Assembly (NCBI RefSeq): GCF_029626265.1
Contig: NZ_JARUBN010000001.1
Coordinates: forward strand, 7,939,001 to 8,003,000
Source of the DNA: Micromonospora sp. WMMD1102
GTDB lineage: Bacteria > Actinomycetota > Actinomycetes > Mycobacteriales > Micromonosporaceae
Length of the DNA: 64,000 nt
Direction: 5' to 3'
The notes below the pieces were generated by a model. That model did not search any database. It saw only the letters and a list, made by a program, of their open reading frames with translations, and was not told the origin of the DNA. The position numbers and the translations under genes were made by a program. This document shows positions 61,555-64,000 of the stretch, one piece after another. Positions within the stretch are counted from its first letter, which is position 1. The number at the start of each line of letters is the position of its first letter.

Positions 61555-64000
61555 GCCGCACCCTCCCGGTCCGCTGGGGCGTACGGGACGACCAGGGCGG
61601 CCAGGTCGGTGCGGCGGTCGTAGAGCAGTGCCCGCGCCGGGCGGGGTCGCCACCGTACCGGCCGGCCCAGCAGCCGCACCACCTCCGGCTCGGGTACGTC
61701 GAGGAAGAGCAACCCGTCGAGCACCGGCTCGTCGGTGGGCACCGGCTCGTCGGTGGGTGCCGGCTCGTCGGTGGGTGCCGGCTCGTCGGTGGGCACCGGC
61801 TCGGTGGGGACCGACTCTTCCGCCCGTCCGCGCTCCTCGGCCGGCCCGGAGGGCTTGGCGATCAGCTCGGCGAACCGGTCCAGCGCCCGCCACCAGCCGA
61901 GCAGGTGTACGCCACGTTCCGGCCCGTCGCGTAGCAGCGCCCGGAACAGTCCCGCCGGCAGTTCGGCGGCCGCCACCAGTTCGTCCATGCCGAACGCCAC
62001 CAGGTAGCCGGGGCCGCCGACCAGGTCCAGCACGCCGGCCAGCCCGGCGGCGTCCGACCGCCGCACCGGATGCTGCCGGGACAGCTCGGCGGCGAGCGCC
62101 TCGGCCGCCTTGTTCCCCGGGTCCGAGGCGGTGATCACGAATTCGACGCTGCCGGCGGGATGGGCGGCCGCAAGTCCGCGTGCCGCGCCGGTCAGGATCG
62201 CGGCCCCGGCCGGGTCCGGCCCGAGGATCGCCAGGTGCCGCCCCGGCGCCCGGTCGAGCCGCAGCGCCGCCGGGCGCGGTGACACGTCGACCAGCAGCCC
62301 GACCGGCACGCCGACGGCTGGTATCGGGCTGTCGGCCGCAGGTGGACCGGAGGCTGGTGCCGGGGGTGGCGGTGGAGGCGGAAGCAGATAGCCAGTGAAG
62401 ACGGCCGGGGCGGGGGTACCGGCGGGCCGGTCCGCCCAGAGCCGGTGCCGCAGGCCGCTGAGCGCGCCCGGGTCGGTGTGCGGATCAGGAAACCGGAGCG
62501 TCCGCTCGTGCCCCCGGGTCGCGCCACGCGGCCCGCCCAGCCCACCGGCGGTGTTCACCACCGCCGTACCCAGCGGCAGGCCGGCGGCCGAGTCGTTCGC
62601 CGGCTCCAGCACGTCGGTGCCGCCAGGCAGCGCAACCCGGACCGGGAACTGCCCTAGAAACGAGTCCCGGCGGGCGCGCAGTGGGGCCAGGGCCGGTGCC
62701 GGACGCCCGCTCAGGATCAGGTGTACGCCGGCCGACCGCCCCCGCCGGGCCACCGACTCCAGCCGGGCCAGTGCCTCGGTACCGACCGCGTCCTCCTCGG
62801 CCAGCAGCAGCGGATACTCGTCGAGCACGCAGACGATCCGGGGCGAGACCGTGCCGGCCGTGTCCCGGCGGTCAAGTTCGGCATCGAGTTCCCGGAGCAG
62901 CGCGAGGCCGTACTCCCGGTCGGCCTGCATCCCGACGGCCCGGACGTGCGGCAACCACGGCCCACCCGGCGCGGCGCCGGCCACCCCGTCCGCCGGCACG
63001 AACTCGGTGAACGCCGTCCCGTCGGCGAAGTCGACCAGATAGAGCGCCAGCTCGTCGGGTCGGTAGCGGGTGCAGAGCCCGTAGAGGACGTTGACCAGGA
63101 AGGTGCTCTTGCCGGCACCGCCCCGGCCGCCGACCAGCCAGTGCGGGGTGCGTTCGTCGAAGCCGAGCTGCACGGTCCGGTCACCGTCGTGCCCGACCGG
63201 AGTGCTCAGCCCGTCGGCCGCCGACTCGGTCCAGAACCCGTCCGCCGGCTCCGGCAGCAGGTCGTCGAGGGTACGCCGGTAGTCGGCGTGGAACCTTGCG
63301 GCGAGGTCCCGGCAGACCCGGTCCAGCAGCGGCACCGGCGGGCAGTCGTCGAGGAAGACCGGTGCGTTCAGTCCGCTGCCCGGCAGGTGCGGCACCGGGG
63401 CACCGAACGAGGCGCCGGGCGGATCGCCGACCAGGGCGTACGGGTTGCGCATCGCGATCATGGTGGAGCGGGCCAGGGGTGCCTGGCTGGTCTCGGCGGT
63501 CAGCGGTGGCGGTGGCCAGCCGGCGACGACCAGGTGCAGCCCGGCCTCGGGACCCTCCCGGGCCAGTGCGCCGATCCGGGCCAGGTCGGCAGCCTCGGTC
63601 AGCTCCGGAAGCGAGCCGACCACCAGCAGCAGGGTCCGGTCGTGCCGGTGGTGGCGGGCGGTGCTCGGCCGGCTGGGGCGTACCCACTGCTCGGCCTCGG
63701 CCAGTAGGGCCCGCAGGCCGGTGCGGTCGGTGACCGGCGGCGGCATCAGGCCGGCGTCGGCGAGCGGGGCGAACGGCGCGAAGAGCTGTCCCGAGTCGGT
63801 GGCGTCGACGGCCCGCACCAGCAGTGAGCCGGCCGGGGCGGCGGCGAGCAGCCGCAGGAGCACGCAGCGCAGCATCCCGGCCACCCGGGGGTCCCGGCTG
63901 TCCGCGTCGACGGTGAGGTGGCCGGTGCCGAGCAGTGGCACCACCACCGGGAACCGGGCATCGTCCAGCGGTTGCGCGGTGCCGATCCGCACGAAGGCCG
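61551..64000 (-). CDS. FtsK/SpoIIIE-type ATPase related to EccC (partial, 5' end outside window)
   Basis: At least 816 residues are visible and the frame is still open at the window edge, so the N-terminus is missing. A P-loop lies in VGGRGGAGKSTFLVNVLYGL, with LALYLVDFADG and IVCVLDEYPLLL as later motifs. A second ATPase-like unit has a degenerate P-loop (GPDPAGAAIL). The arrangement resembles the tandem ATPases of type VII EccC but with one apparently dead domain. A TDEPAP-rich repeat lies near the C-terminus. It is coupled to a small membrane protein. Role: possibly protein or DNA translocation; no substrate genes are visible. Confidence 0.82.
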   Translation of the reverse strand, partial: AFVRIGTAQPLDDARFPVVVPLLGTGHLTVDADSRDPRVAGMLRCVLLRLLAAAPAGSLLVRAVDATDSGQLFAPFAPLADAGLMPPPVTDRTGLRALLAEAEQWVRPSRPSTARHHRHDRTLLLVVGSLPELTEAADLARIGALAREGPEAGLHLVVAGWPPPPLTAETSQAPLARSTMIAMRNPYALVGDPPGASFGAPVPHLPGSGLNAPVFLDDCPPVPLLDRVCRDLAARFHADYRRTLDDLLPEPADGFWTESAADGLSTPVGHDGDRTVQLGFDERTPHWLVGGRGGAGKSTFLVNVLYGLCTRYRPDELALYLVDFADGTAFTEFVPADGVAGAAPGGPWLPHVRAVGMQADREYGLALLRELDAELDRRDTAGTVSPRIVCVLDEYPLLLAEEDAVGTEALARLESVARRGRSAGVHLILSGRPAPALAPLRARRDSFLGQFPVRVALPGGTDVLEPANDSAAGLPLGTAVVNTAGGLGGPRGATRGHERTLRFPDPHTDPGALSGLRHRLWADRPAGTPAPAVFTGYLLPPPPPPPAPASGPPAADSPIPAVGVPVGLLVDVSPRPAALRLDRAPGRHLAILGPDPAGAAILTGAARGLAAAHPAGSVEFVITASDPGNKAAEALAAELSRQHPVRRSDAAGLAGVLDLVGGPGYLVAFGMDELVAAAELPAGLFRALLRDGPERGVHLLGWWRALDRFAELIAKPSGPAEERGRAEESVPTEPVPTDEPAPTDEPAPTDEPVPTDEPVLDGLLFLDVPEPEVVRLLGRPVRWRPRPARALLYDRRTDLAALVVPYAPADREGAA
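61722..61809 (-). repeat. 18-bp tandem repeats (TDEPAP units) in ATPase gene
   Basis: Four in-frame units start at 61722, 61740, 61758 and 61776 (plus-strand unit caccggctcgtcggtggg), with a partial fifth, encoding repeated TDEPAP/TDEPVP hexapeptides. Confidence 0.9.

Overview
The window looks like a chromosomal segment of a high-GC filamentous actinomycete, most likely of the Micromonosporaceae (Micromonospora/Salinispora-like). The grounds are very GC-rich coding sequence with many GTG starts, a WhiB-family regulator, mycosin and EccC/EccD type VII secretion genes, a PASTA-tailed class A PBP, and a gene order that tracks the Mycobacterium tuberculosis Rv3682-Rv3671c block and then the ppa-dacB-metalloprotease-tilS-hpt-ftsH-folE block. 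Family names come from motifs and gene order read by eye; no database search was run.

Region 1 (1-5.0 kb) is accessory DNA. A two-helix membrane protein sits 20 bp ahead of a NOD-like (NB-ARC plus TPR) NTPase gene that is split by an IS256-family element. Removing the element with one copy of its 8-bp target duplication restores one continuous 849-codon frame ending in nine nearly identical 42-residue TPRs. The membrane protein C-terminus and the NTPase N-terminus share a short Gly/Val-rich motif, as in NLR-associated amyloid signalling pairs. The region ends at a 31-codon tyrosine-recombinase remnant and a tRNA-Pro(CGG) gene, consistent with the decayed end of an integrated element.

Region 2 (5.1-15.4 kb) is conserved core: metallophosphoesterase, GatB/YqeY protein, PonA2-type PBP, WhiB4/WblA, two ArsA-type ATPases, a proline-rich membrane protein, a DUF4177-type small protein, RidA and a metallo-beta-lactamase-fold hydrolase. 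Region 3 (15.4-32.2 kb) separates the hydrolase from crp. It holds a class III cyclase/STAND ATPase, a Ser/Thr kinase followed by a GlnH-like lipoprotein and a membrane protein, and a catabolic cluster (TetR, TIGR03084 protein, AtuA-family protein, acyl-CoA carboxylase beta and alpha subunits, acyl-CoA dehydrogenase) headed by a 40-bp operator-like palindrome. Region 4 (32.3-40.7 kb) has crp, cbiZ, a lipoprotein, a CapA-type protein, nth, a TlpA-like thioredoxin, a NUDIX hydrolase and marP. Region 5 (40.8-48.0 kb) is type VII secretion: mycP and eccC, with divergent eccD. Region 6 (48.2-61.0 kb) has a secreted trypsin-like protease, ppa, dacB, a zinc metalloprotease, tilS, gamma-glutamyltransferase, a GlxA-type regulator, hpt, ftsH and folE. 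The right edge has a coiled-coil membrane protein coupled to an FtsK/SpoIIIE-type ATPase that runs off the window.

Genome-style features recur. Many stop/start junctions overlap as GTGA. Many genes have a TAnnnT hexamer 6-9 bp before the start codon, suggesting leaderless transcripts. Three copies of a long GGGCCC-centred palindrome are present, two of which supply the stop codon of the adjacent gene. Several genes carry short tandem duplications spanning their stop codon. folE appears to lack any ATG, GTG or TTG start.
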